Shown here piece by piece: positions 17,785-25,738 of a stretch of DNA of 59,547 bases. A model generated the notes under the pieces. That model saw only the letters and a program-made list of their open reading frames with translations, ran no database searches and was not told the origin of the DNA. Source of the stretch: CAUJGP01 sp964612425 (GTDB taxonomy: Bacteria; Bdellovibrionota; Bdellovibrionia; Bdellovibrionales; Bdellovibrionaceae). Within the stretch, counting starts at the first letter, position 1. Every line of letters starts with the position of its first letter. The DNA lies in assembly GCA_964612425.1 (NCBI GenBank), contig CAZTDX010000014.1, positions 1 to 59,547 of the forward strand, written 5' to 3'. A program made the position numbers and the translations under genes.

Positions 17785-17819
17785 AAAAGGAAGGGGTAAA
17801 ACCTTCTGCCATAATAAAG

Positions 17820-18449
17820 ATGGGAGGCACTTTGATTAACCAAACAGAAATGACTCATGGGTTAGTAGCAACTAAATCAAGCTCCAAGGTGAAAATAATC
17901 AAGCGTTATCAAAATAGAAAGCTCTACGATACTCAACAAAGCTGTTACGTCACTCTTGACGATATTGCTAAGATGATTCGTACCAACGAAGAAGTGATGG
18001 TAATCGATAATAAATCAAAAAATGACATCACTGCAGCGACACTCACTCAAATTATATTTGAAGCAGAAAAAAAAGCGGCACAATACGCACCTCTGTTTAC
18101 TCTTCGAGACATTATTCAGCATGGAAATGGAAGCATCTCTAGCTATCTAGCAAAATTAGGTGCTTTCCCCATTGATTATATGACTCAACAGCAACAAGCT
18201 CCGCCACCTCTTTTTGAAGGGCGCGCGGCTACTGATGATTTAAAGCAAACACTTGAGAATCGAGTAGCTTCAGCCGCAGCCAGAGTTGCTGCCGATAATA
18301 CTGTTAAAGCTGCTGCTGAGAAAGCGACAGCGGTTCTACCCACTGGCGCTGCTAACGAAGAAACTCCAAGTCTTCCAATTTCAACAGTTGGACTAACTCC
18401 TGGTGCTGGAAATAATACACCTTCGGCAGCAGGAACATCGAACCCATAA
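17820..18449 (+). CDS. phaR: PhaR-like polyhydroxyalkanoate regulator
   Basis: A 209-residue protein whose residues 22-85 form the PHB/PHA accumulation regulator DNA-binding domain: KIIKRYQNRKLYDTQQSCYV, then DDIAKMIRTNEEVMVIDNKS. In PHA producers PhaR represses phasin genes and binds PHA granules. The second half is low in complexity, rich in Ala, Pro, Thr and Gly. The start is uncertain: ATG 17820, TTG 17832 (four bases after GGGAGG) and ATG 17850 are possible. A strong terminator follows, so it is a single-gene unit. No PHA synthase or phasin is in this window, so the regulated process may differ. Confidence 0.8.
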   Translation: MGGTLINQTEMTHGLVATKSSSKVKIIKRYQNRKLYDTQQSCYVTLDDIAKMIRTNEEVMVIDNKSKNDITAATLTQIIFEAEKKAAQYAPLFTLRDIIQHGNGSISSYLAKLGAFPIDYMTQQQQAPPPLFEGRAATDDLKQTLENRVASAAARVAADNTVKAAAEKATAVLPTGAANEETPSLPISTVGLTPGAGNNTPSAAGTSNP

Positions 18450-18483
18450 TTAGGTTCGCAACTAAATTACTTCAGTTTAACTG

Positions 18484-18519
18484 AAGGGCAATTCCACCAC
18501 GGACTTGCCCTTTTTTTTT
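18484..18519 (+). terminator. Strong intrinsic terminator after phaR
   Basis: An 8-bp stem (AAGGGCAA at 18484-18491 with TTGCCCTT at 18505-18512) with a 13-base loop runs into nine T. It separates phaR from murE; murE begins 25 bases later. Confidence 0.85.
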
Positions 18520-18543
18520 ATCCAAAGTAACGTTAATCTATCT

Positions 18544-20052
18544 ATGCAAAAATCGCTTAATTTAACTACTCTTGAAAATGAAATCACTTTCATAAGAAAC
18601 AATTCTCAAAACACAACATCCCCAGTGTTTTCGTTTGATGGAATGTCGGGCAATTCACTTAATATTAAACCTGGATGGCTCTTTGTCGCTGAACGAGGCG
18701 TGTCCAAAGATGGACATCAATTTATTCCAAAGGCTATTGAGCAAGGCGCAACAGGACTCGTCGTTGAGCATTTAGAATATATTCCAAAATCATTTACTGG
18801 AGCAGTCATCGTAACAAAAAACTCACGAAATCTAGCACCAAAAATTGCATCCTTATTTTTTGATAGGCCTTCTGAAAAACTTTTCTGCGTGGGAATCACT
18901 GGAACCAATGGCAAGACTTCGCTTACTTACCTCGTTGAGCATTTATTAAATTCTGTCAATAAACCAACAGGGGTTGTGGGAACCATCAACCATCACCTGG
19001 GGAAAATTGTCTGGCCAACGGAGATGACCACTCCTCATCCTATTGAATTACAAAGTCGGCTTGATGAATTTGTTACTCATGGAGCTCAGGCCGCAGCACT
19101 TGAGGTTTCAAGCCACGCCATTGATCAGGGTCGCATTAATGGAATTGAATTTGATGTTGGTGTTTTTACAAACTTAACTCGAGATCACCTTGATTATCAT
19201 TCATCAATGGAAGATTACTTCACTGCAAAAGAACGTTTTTTTTCCGATTCGTTATACAACTCAAATAAAAAAGATTTATTTGCAGTAATAAATTATGATG
19301 ACCCTTGGGGACAAAAAATTAAAACGCCCTCCCCCATCACTCGATGGAACTATGGGAAGAATTCCGGCGATTTAACCTTTCAATTAATAAAAATGGACTT
19401 TGAAGGTACAATCATAAAAATTAAAACGCCCATGGGATCAGCCCTTCTTAAAAGTCCTCTCATTGGACTACATAATATCTATAACGTGTTGGCGGCAGTG
19501 GGAGCTTGCTTAGCAGGAAAGATGACCTTATCACAAATTGAAACTGCGATACCTACTTTTACAGGAGTCCCCGGCCGACTTCAAAAAGTTCCAACCAAAA
19601 ACGGTTCTGCTGTTTTTGTTGACTATGCCCACAGCCCCGATGCTTTAGAAAATGTTTTAACCTCCCTAAAAAATTTGCAGCAAACTCTAGTTCAAAAGGG
19701 AAGACTTCTCTGCGTTTTTGGTTGTGGCGGTGATCGTGATAAAGGTAAAAGGCCCCAAATGGCAAAAGTGGCAGAAACTTTTTCTGATTTTGTAATTCTC
19801 ACATCTGATAATCCAAGAACAGAAGATCCTCTGAGAATTCTTGACGATATTGAAAAGGGATTTTCTAAAAAACCAGACGTTAAAATCATAAGAGAATCTG
19901 ATCGAGAAAAAGCCATTTCTATCGCACTCAATGAAGCCCAACCCAATGATGTTATTTTAATTGCAGGAAAGGGCCACGAAGACTATCAAATAATTGGCAA
20001 AGAAAAATTTTATTTTTCCGACTTTGACGTTGTCAGAAAGCTTACCTCATGA
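18544..20052 (+). CDS. murE: UDP-MurNAc-tripeptide synthetase MurE (diaminopimelate type)
   Basis: Adds the third residue of the peptidoglycan stem peptide in the cytosol. The ATP loop GITGTNGKTS is at residues 118-126. The specificity motif is DNPR (residues 422-425, followed by TEDP); an Arg here marks meso-diaminopimelate enzymes rather than lysine enzymes. The C-terminal GKGHEDYQI motif is intact and the 502-residue length is normal. The ATG at 18544 is preferred over a TTG at 18505 that lies within the terminator, but no convincing ribosome site is visible. The stop overlaps murF by four bases, so the two are coupled. Confidence 0.95.
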   Translation: MQKSLNLTTLENEITFIRNNSQNTTSPVFSFDGMSGNSLNIKPGWLFVAERGVSKDGHQFIPKAIEQGATGLVVEHLEYIPKSFTGAVIVTKNSRNLAPKIASLFFDRPSEKLFCVGITGTNGKTSLTYLVEHLLNSVNKPTGVVGTINHHLGKIVWPTEMTTPHPIELQSRLDEFVTHGAQAAALEVSSHAIDQGRINGIEFDVGVFTNLTRDHLDYHSSMEDYFTAKERFFSDSLYNSNKKDLFAVINYDDPWGQKIKTPSPITRWNYGKNSGDLTFQLIKMDFEGTIIKIKTPMGSALLKSPLIGLHNIYNVLAAVGACLAGKMTLSQIETAIPTFTGVPGRLQKVPTKNGSAVFVDYAHSPDALENVLTSLKNLQQTLVQKGRLLCVFGCGGDRDKGKRPQMAKVAETFSDFVILTSDNPRTEDPLRILDDIEKGFSKKPDVKIIRESDREKAISIALNEAQPNDVILIAGKGHEDYQIIGKEKFYFSDFDVVRKLTS

Positions 20053-21590
20053 ACTCTTGGATCTCACTAGAAGATATTCAACAAGCAACCAATGCAAAAG
20101 TAATTACTTTAAAGGCAAATAAATTTTATGGAGTTGGCACGGATACTCGTAAATCTTTAAAGGATCAACTCTTTGTTGCCTTGAAAGGCGAAAACTTTGA
20201 TGCTCACGATTACTTGAACCAAGCTGTTGAGGCTGGAGCTTCAGGGCTTCTCATCCATGTCCATCCAGAAACTCTAAGCGCGGAACAGTTTCTTAAATTT
20301 AATACCATAAAGGATAAAGTTTCGATTTTTTTAGTGAGTGATACTCTGCAAGCCTTACAGAAATTAGGACAGCATCGTAGACGACAATGGGGAAAGCCAC
20401 TTATTGCAATAACAGGTAGCAATGGAAAAACTACGACTAAAGAGTTTACAGCACAACTCATCTCTCAGTATAAACAAGTTCACTATAACCAAGGAAGTTT
20501 TAACAATCATTGGGGGTTGCCATTAACATTACTGGGACTACAACCTCACCATGACGTTGCGATTTGTGAAATGGGGATGAACCACTCTGGGGAAATAAGC
20601 GCTCTTGTGAAAATTGCAGAACCTCATATTGTCGGGGTAACTATGGTTGGAAGAGCCCACTTAGAAGGGTTGGGATCAATTGAAGCTGTGGCTCGCGCAA
20701 AAGAAGAGATTTATGAATCCATTCTCACAGAGAATCCTCCGCTGCGAATATTTAATTTAGATAATGAGTGGACACTAAAAATGTTTGAGAAATATTCACG
20801 GACTTTAAAAAATACTAGAAGCGATCTCAAAAACGGTTCAGACGAAGACAACGAAGTATCAACCATTTTTGAGACCGCTTCTACTTTGAGTTATAGTTCT
20901 CAAAACACTCAGGCCGATGTTCAATTTCAAATACAATCAATGACACTGGAACACATTACACTCACGGGAAAAATTAAAGATTTAAAGGGCTCCATCATTG
21001 TCCCTGTTTTTGGTAAACAAAATGCAGGAAATTTAATGTTTGCCGCCTGCTCCGCTTTGGCCGTAGGTCTTTCTCCAGAAGAGATTTGGAAAGCACTTCC
21101 TCAGTGTAAAACTATTTGGGGTCGTAATCAAAAACTTCATCATTCAACGGGAGCTGAAATCCTATTTGATGGCTACAACGCCAATCCCGATAGCCAAAAG
21201 GCGTTGATTGAAAACTTAAAACTTTTACATTTAGATCGACCCCTGATAGGTGTTTTTGGCGAGATGAGAGAGCTTGGTAGTCACTCAGAAAAACTACATG
21301 AGGAACTTGGTGGACTCGTCGCCACAGCGCCATTCACTCAAGTTTATTTTGTCGGAAATTTTGGAAATAATTTTAAAACCGGCTATCTCAAACAGAAGAC
21401 AAAGCTTGGATTGCCTGATTCGACAACAACATTAAATGAGGATTCAAATTCTCTTCAAATTTTTCCTAATATCGATTCCAATTTAATAAACTTAATTGAA
21501 AACTCGCTTACTTTAAAACCGATTATTACCATCAAAGGTTCTAGAGGTGTTAAGTTGGAGCGGATTTTAAATTCACTGCACTTGATTTAA
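20049..21590 (+). CDS. murF: UDP-MurNAc-pentapeptide synthetase MurF
   Basis: Adds D-Ala-D-Ala to the UDP-MurNAc tripeptide, completing the cytosolic pentapeptide. The ATP loop ITGSNGKTTTKEF is near residues 119-131 and the family's NPDSQKALIENLKLL and FGEMRELGSHSEKLHEELG motifs are in the C-terminal part. At 513 residues it is some 60 longer than usual. Part of the excess is an in-frame palindromic insertion at codons 256-279 that makes a polar Ser/Asp/Asn-rich linker between conserved segments, and another part is a loop near residues 455-480. It overlaps murE by four bases. Function is secure; the insertion is described as a repeat. Confidence 0.95.
   Translation: MNSWISLEDIQQATNAKVITLKANKFYGVGTDTRKSLKDQLFVALKGENFDAHDYLNQAVEAGASGLLIHVHPETLSAEQFLKFNTIKDKVSIFLVSDTLQALQKLGQHRRRQWGKPLIAITGSNGKTTTKEFTAQLISQYKQVHYNQGSFNNHWGLPLTLLGLQPHHDVAICEMGMNHSGEISALVKIAEPHIVGVTMVGRAHLEGLGSIEAVARAKEEIYESILTENPPLRIFNLDNEWTLKMFEKYSRTLKNTRSDLKNGSDEDNEVSTIFETASTLSYSSQNTQADVQFQIQSMTLEHITLTGKIKDLKGSIIVPVFGKQNAGNLMFAACSALAVGLSPEEIWKALPQCKTIWGRNQKLHHSTGAEILFDGYNANPDSQKALIENLKLLHLDRPLIGVFGEMRELGSHSEKLHEELGGLVATAPFTQVYFVGNFGNNFKTGYLKQKTKLGLPDSTTTLNEDSNSLQIFPNIDSNLINLIENSLTLKPIITIKGSRGVKLERILNSLHLI
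20817..20882. repeat. Palindromic element inserted in frame within murF
   Basis: Arms 20817-20838 and 20861-20882 are 22 bases each and pair at 20 of 22 positions, separated by 22 bases. The 66-base unit is flanked by ACT on both sides (20814-20816 and 20883-20885), as a 3-bp target duplication would leave. Element plus one ACT is 69 bases, exactly 23 codons, so the murF frame is kept. It encodes part of a polar linker. I found no second copy in the window. Confidence 0.7.
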
Positions 21591-21613
21591 CACGAGTTCG
21601 CTGGAGATGCAGA

Positions 21614-21641
21614 ACCTCGCAATCCCTTCAGGACGCGAGGT
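21614..21641. other. Hairpin between murF and icd
   Basis: ACCTCGC (21614-21620) and GCGAGGT (21635-21641) form a 7-bp GC-rich stem with a 14-base loop in the convergent gap between murF and the isocitrate dehydrogenase gene. It could stop transcription from either side, but no T-run follows on either strand, so it is not a classical intrinsic terminator. Confidence 0.4.
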
Positions 21642-21650
21642 CGCTAGACG

Positions 21651-22889
21651 TCAGCCAATCACAGTAATCATCATCTCTTTTAATTTTTGATCGATAGCTT
21701 CCATAAATTGTTCTGTTGTCAGGTAATTTTTTTCAGTGACTTTATCGCCGTGAATACAAACAGCGAGATCCTTGGTCATTTTTCCTGACTCGACAGTTTT
21801 TATACAAGCTTGTTCTAAAGTGTTGCTAAAATTGATGAGTTCTTGATTGCCATCCAGTTTACCACGAAATGCTAACCCCCGCGTCCATGCAAAAATAGAA
21901 GCTATTGGGTTTGTGGAGGTGGGTTTACCTTGCTGATGCATACGAAAGTGACGAGTTACTGTACCATGAGCAGCTTCAGACTCCATGGTCTTACCATCTG
22001 GAGTGATTAAAACTGATGTCATTAAGCCAAGAGAACCAAAACCTTGTGCCACAGTGTCTGATTGCACATCGCCGTCATAATTTTTGCAAGCCCATACAAA
22101 ATTACCATTCCACTTCAAGGCACTGGCAACCATATCATCAATCAAACGATGCTCATAAGTGATACCAACAGCATCAAATTGAGTTTTAAATTCAGTTTTA
22201 TAAATCTCTTCGAAAATATCTTTAAATCGTCCATCGTACTTTTTAAGAATTGTATTTTTGGATGAAAAATAAAGGGGCCATTTTTTCTGTAAAGCTAAAT
22301 TAAAACACGAGCGAGCAAATCCCTTAATCGATTCGTCGGTGTTATACATTGCCATGGCAACGCCATCACCTTCAAATTGATAAACTTCGAAAGTTTGCGC
22401 AGGTCCTCCGCCCGCTGGTTCAAACGTCATCGTTAACTTTCCAGGACCTTTTGTTACTACATCCGTTGCACGATACTGATCACCAAAAGCATGTCGTCCA
22501 ATACAAATTGGTGCTGTCCAATTAGGAACCAATCGAGGAATATTATTTATAATGATCGGCTCACGAAATACAGTTCCGTCGAGAATATTACGGATAGTTC
22601 CATTGGGAGATTTCCACATTTTCTTCAAATTAAATTCTTTTACACGGGCTTCATCAGGCGTGATCGTCGCGCATTTAATACCAACATTGTATTTTTTTAT
22701 TGCTTCAGCAGCTTCAACCGTGACTTTGTCTTCTGTTTTATCTCGGTACTCCATTCCAAGATCAAAATATTTAATATCGATATCTAAGTAAGGATAAATA
22801 TACTTATCTTTAATCATTTTCCAAATAATACGAGTCATTTCGTCGCCATCAAGTTCGACTACTGGTTGTGCTACTTTAATTTTTTTCAT
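21651..22889 (-). CDS. icd: NADP-dependent isocitrate dehydrogenase, eukaryote-like type
   Basis: Oxidatively decarboxylates isocitrate to 2-oxoglutarate in the TCA cycle. The 412-residue length and motifs (VELDGDEMTRIIWKMIKDK at the N-terminus, IRNILDGTVFREPI near residue 100, and TVTRHFRMHQQGKPTSTNPIAS with the AHGTVTRH NADP motif) mark the homodimeric eukaryote-like subfamily, not the E. coli type. The ATG at 22889 has AGAGG five bases upstream; an upstream in-frame GTG lies within the ribosome site. It is a single-gene unit, convergent with murF. It probably works with the aconitase found in the same window. Confidence 0.96.
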   Translation of the reverse strand: MKKIKVAQPVVELDGDEMTRIIWKMIKDKYIYPYLDIDIKYFDLGMEYRDKTEDKVTVEAAEAIKKYNVGIKCATITPDEARVKEFNLKKMWKSPNGTIRNILDGTVFREPIIINNIPRLVPNWTAPICIGRHAFGDQYRATDVVTKGPGKLTMTFEPAGGGPAQTFEVYQFEGDGVAMAMYNTDESIKGFARSCFNLALQKKWPLYFSSKNTILKKYDGRFKDIFEEIYKTEFKTQFDAVGITYEHRLIDDMVASALKWNGNFVWACKNYDGDVQSDTVAQGFGSLGLMTSVLITPDGKTMESEAAHGTVTRHFRMHQQGKPTSTNPIASIFAWTRGLAFRGKLDGNQELINFSNTLEQACIKTVESGKMTKDLAVCIHGDKVTEKNYLTTEQFMEAIDQKLKEMMITVIG

Positions 22890-22977
22890 TTTCACCTCTT
22901 TAAAACCTTGAATACTTTAGAAACGATCCATACTGTACTATAACAAAACTGTCACATCAATTTGCGGAAGGATTTTT

Positions 22978-23361
22978 ATGAAATCAATTATCTTTTTAAT
23001 CTTAGGCACAGTAACCTTTTTAATGACTACGAATTGTGCAATCACTCACAAGAGAGGCTCTGACCCGCAAGTTGCCGTTGATTATTATTTAAATAATCGA
23101 GGCACTCTCCCACAAGAATTAAAAAAAATGGTCAATTTAAATAAAATTAACGAAGCTGAAGTCACTTTAAAATGGACTGTTAATGAGCGTGGTGAGACTC
23201 AAGATATTAGTATTCCCTACGACACTCTCCATAACGAAAGTGTCAATACATTACTGATGGAGCATTTAAAAGCATTGAAATTCCCAGAAACACCTCATTT
23301 TACGACATCAACTGTGGAATATACCTATAAATTTAAACAGGCAGAGACAAAGAAAAAGTAA
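22978..23361 (+). CDS. Small lipoprotein with TonB-C/AgmX-like domain
   Basis: A 127-residue exported protein with lipobox MTTNC (Cys20). The mature domain (VDYYLNNRGTLPQELKKMVN, then EAEVTLKWTVNERGETQDISI and LEHLKALKFPETP-like segment) follows the TonB C-terminal/AgmX-type pattern: a strand, a helix and the 'GxV...S' area. The family is linked to gliding or envelope-spanning machines in Myxococcus and Bdellovibrio relatives, but only the fold is visible here. A GGAAGGA site lies before the ATG. Start and lipobox are both good. Confidence 0.65.
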   Translation: MKSIIFLILGTVTFLMTTNCAITHKRGSDPQVAVDYYLNNRGTLPQELKKMVNLNKINEAEVTLKWTVNERGETQDISIPYDTLHNESVNTLLMEHLKALKFPETPHFTTSTVEYTYKFKQAETKKK

Positions 23362-23394
23362 TTTAATACTTGAGTGACACACTCGATAGTCAGA

Positions 23395-24009
23395 ATGAGG
23401 CCGTTTAATTACGAAAAAATTTTTAAGCCTAAAAGCTTTGATGAAGCTAAAAATCAAACTCTAAAAGAGTTAATGAATAAATTTTCTTACTTGGATTTAG
23501 AAATTGGTGCTGGTGTAGGCTGGCACGCTATCCAGTATGCCAAGGCAAACCCTGACCGACTCCTCATTGCGACGGAACGTACTCATGAAAAATTTTCTAA
23601 ATTTCAATCAAGATTCATAAAACATCCAACTCTTTCTAATCTCTTTCCTGTCCATGCGGATGTTGTTCCATGGACAGTCCATTATTTACCTGAAAAATCG
23701 CTCGATAAAATTTTTATCTTTTATCCAAACCTCTATCCTAAAAATCCATCCGCACGCTTTTTTAAAATGCCCTTTTTAGGATTTCTACTACAGCGAGGAA
23801 AACCCCATCTGACCGTGCATCTAGCCACCAACGATTATAACTATCAAAAAGAAGCTCAAGAAGAGGCCAAAAACACCTGGAGCCTTAAACTCATCCAATA
23901 CCAAGAACTCACTTTGGAAAACACACCCTCCCCTCGCACTCATTTTGAAAAAAAGTATTTACTTCGGAAGGAAATCTGTTACGACCTGATCTTTCAAATA
24001 AAGGCATAA
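23395..24009 (+). CDS. TrmB-like SAM-dependent methyltransferase
   Basis: A 204-residue protein like tRNA (guanine-N7)-methyltransferase TrmB. It has the S-adenosylmethionine loop LEIGAGVGWHAIQYA and the following ATERTHEKFSKF. The usual TrmB motif 'F-P-DPWPK-RH' is replaced by FIFYPNLYPKNPSARFF, so the catalytic Asp is not conserved; it is either a divergent paralogue or has another substrate. The ATG at 23395 is used; a GTG at 23374 is the alternative, and neither has a good ribosome site. It is followed after nine bases by the radical SAM gene, so they probably share an mRNA. Confidence 0.65.
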   Translation: MRPFNYEKIFKPKSFDEAKNQTLKELMNKFSYLDLEIGAGVGWHAIQYAKANPDRLLIATERTHEKFSKFQSRFIKHPTLSNLFPVHADVVPWTVHYLPEKSLDKIFIFYPNLYPKNPSARFFKMPFLGFLLQRGKPHLTVHLATNDYNYQKEAQEEAKNTWSLKLIQYQELTLENTPSPRTHFEKKYLLRKEICYDLIFQIKA

Positions 24010-24018
24010 CCCCATAAT

Positions 24019-24948
24019 ATGATTTTTGACCGCATCTATATTGAAATTAGTAACATCTGTAATTTGCAATGCAACTTTTGTCCTGAAGTTCTTCGTCCGA
24101 AGAAAATGATGTCCATAGAAAATTTTGAAAATATTCTCACCAAAATTAAACCCTACACTAAAGCCGTTACATTGCATGTGATGGGGGAACCCTTAGCTCA
24201 TCCAAACTTTAGTAGTTTTATAACAATATTAGAAAAAGTTCAGATCCCTCTCATCCTCACAACCAACGGCACTTTATTAAATAGACACGAAGAGCTTTTA
24301 ATCAAGTCATCTGTTATTAAACAAATTAACTTTAGCTTGCATAGTTTTTTCAATAACTTTCCCAATAAAGATATCACTTCGTATTTAAAAAGTATTGTCC
24401 ACTTTTCTCAGAGTTTTACGAGCACTCATCCTGAATCGTTCATTAACTATCGACTTTGGAATTTACAGGAGCAAGAATCTCATCTCGAACTTCAAAATGA
24501 AAAAATATTAAGTCAGCTCGCCAACTACTTTTCTCTAGGAGCAATTCCCCCTTTGGTTGACGTTAAAAAGCAAAAATCTTTTAGACTTGAGCGACACATT
24601 AAACTCCATTTCGATACAGAGTTTGAGTGGCCTCAGCTGAATTCAAACTCTCCATCCACTCATGGTTTTTGCTATGGATTAAAAAATCAACTCGCCATAT
24701 TGACTGAGGGTACAGTTGTGCCCTGCTGCCTAGACAAAGAGGCTGTGATTAATCTTGGTTCAATATTCGATTCTGATTTAAACAGTTTATTAATGTCTGA
24801 TCGAGCACAGAATATTATTAATGGCTTCAAAAAAGGGGTTGCCACAGAACCCCTTTGTCTAAAATGTCAGTTTAAAACTCGATTTAATAAGCCTTTTTCA
24901 GCAGGCTCTAAGCCATTGTCTCAACTTGTGACTGACGAATACTCCTAA
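24019..24948 (+). CDS. Radical SAM protein with SPASM-type C-terminus
   Basis: A 309-residue radical S-adenosylmethionine enzyme. The cluster cysteines are Cys14, Cys18 and Cys21 in CNLQCNFC. The GEPLAHPNFSSF motif and TTNGTLLN follow. The C-terminal part has the SPASM-type cysteines: GFCYG, then VPCCLDKE, then CLKCQ, suited to a second Fe-S cluster. SPASM enzymes usually modify peptides or proteins, but no peptide substrate gene is seen nearby. The 41-base overlap with the next convergent gene is antisense. The exact reaction is unknown. Confidence 0.85.
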   Translation: MIFDRIYIEISNICNLQCNFCPEVLRPKKMMSIENFENILTKIKPYTKAVTLHVMGEPLAHPNFSSFITILEKVQIPLILTTNGTLLNRHEELLIKSSVIKQINFSLHSFFNNFPNKDITSYLKSIVHFSQSFTSTHPESFINYRLWNLQEQESHLELQNEKILSQLANYFSLGAIPPLVDVKKQKSFRLERHIKLHFDTEFEWPQLNSNSPSTHGFCYGLKNQLAILTEGTVVPCCLDKEAVINLGSIFDSDLNSLLMSDRAQNIINGFKKGVATEPLCLKCQFKTRFNKPFSAGSKPLSQLVTDEYS

Positions 24949-25285
24949 GTCTTTTTTCAATGCTCTCAAGCTCGATTTGAATACTATAACCTTCATTCTT
25001 TAAAGCTTGAACTTTCTGTTCAATTTCAAATCGATGGGCAGGGTCGGCCTTTAGTGGAAGTAATTGCTCAATCTCGTTCTTAATAAATTCCAATCGACAA
25101 TTTAAATGATGTCGATCTTGGCTTAATTGATGAAGGTTTTTATTCAGCTCATCAAGACTTTGATGAATTGCTTGGTGATTTTCATTGAGTAGATGAGTGT
25201 TTTCACCCTCATCTAAAATATTTTGTAAAATTAAATTCCATCTCGTTTTTAGTGGTTTTGCGAGACGACTCCTATCGTCTTCCAT
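24908..25285 (-). CDS. Small coiled-coil protein linked to PspC
   Basis: A 125-residue, soluble, Gln/Glu/His-rich protein with heptad spacing of Leu/Ile through most of its length, most likely a long coiled coil. It has no signal or membrane segment. AAAGGAAA precedes the ATG. It starts 10 bases after the PspC-domain gene and so is co-transcribed with it, suggesting a partner of the envelope-stress protein. The C-terminal end overlaps the convergent radical SAM gene by 41 bases. I do not recognise the family. Confidence 0.6.
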   Translation of the reverse strand: MEDDRSRLAKPLKTRWNLILQNILDEGENTHLLNENHQAIHQSLDELNKNLHQLSQDRHHLNCRLEFIKNEIEQLLPLKADPAHRFEIEQKVQALKNEGYSIQIELESIEKRLRSIRQSQVETMA

Positions 25286-25295
25286 ATATTTCCTT

Positions 25296-25691
25296 TCAGT
25301 TGAATGATTCCTCTTCGAAGCTGAAGTACAAAACTATATAAGCAAGTACCGCAAACCCCAAAGAGCCTAGTGAGAGCAGGACTGCAGCTAACCTTACAAG
25401 CCCCACCTCCCAGTTCATCTTCTTAGACAGTTTACCACAAACTCCCAACAGTCGGCGATTGAAGGCTTTATCAAACTGGTCTTGACGCGGAAGGCAGATC
25501 GCTAACATGACATATAAACCTAACCCAAAACCGTAAAAACATACTGACGCAATCCACAGTAACCGGACTAAAGTCAGATTCATCTCAAATGACTCAGCGA
25601 GGCCAGCACAAACACCGGCTAGAAAACCATCCTTCGCGCGATAAAATTTAATTCGCGTGCTTACTTTTCCAAATTGAATTGTGCTCGACAT
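25296..25691 (-). CDS. Protein with two PspC domains
   Basis: A 131-residue inner-membrane protein with two tandem PspC-type repeats. The first is FYRAKDGFLAGVCAGLAESF, then the hydrophobic stretch to VMLAICLP (about residues 12-68). The second starts at NRRLLGVCGKLSKK and ends with a hydrophobic helix. PspC senses or responds to inner-membrane stress in the phage-shock system; here there is no pspA or pspF nearby. A GGAGG site precedes the ATG at 25691. Its operon partner is the coiled-coil gene downstream. Confidence 0.85.
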   Translation of the reverse strand: MSSTIQFGKVSTRIKFYRAKDGFLAGVCAGLAESFEMNLTLVRLLWIASVCFYGFGLGLYVMLAICLPRQDQFDKAFNRRLLGVCGKLSKKMNWEVGLVRLAAVLLSLGSLGFAVLAYIVLYFSFEEESFN

Positions 25692-25738
25692 TAAAACCTC
25701 CTTAACAAAAACCCTGTTTTAAATAGAGGCAACCCATC

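Larger units (their letters stand above)
17370..17819. other. 450-base gap between divergent genes
   Basis: The gap separates the GspG-like gene from the PhaR-like gene. It holds a 9-bp inverted repeat and a short possibly decayed lipoprotein frame, both listed separately, and an otherwise AT-rich sequence. I see no tRNA or structured RNA that I can name. Confidence 0.5.

Noticed and set aside
17820..18449. PhaR as proof that the organism stores PHA
   Set aside because: PhaR-domain proteins also occur in genomes without PHA synthase, and none is in this window.
22062..22791. Forward frames over icd
   Set aside because: They are antisense shadows of the conserved isocitrate dehydrogenase.
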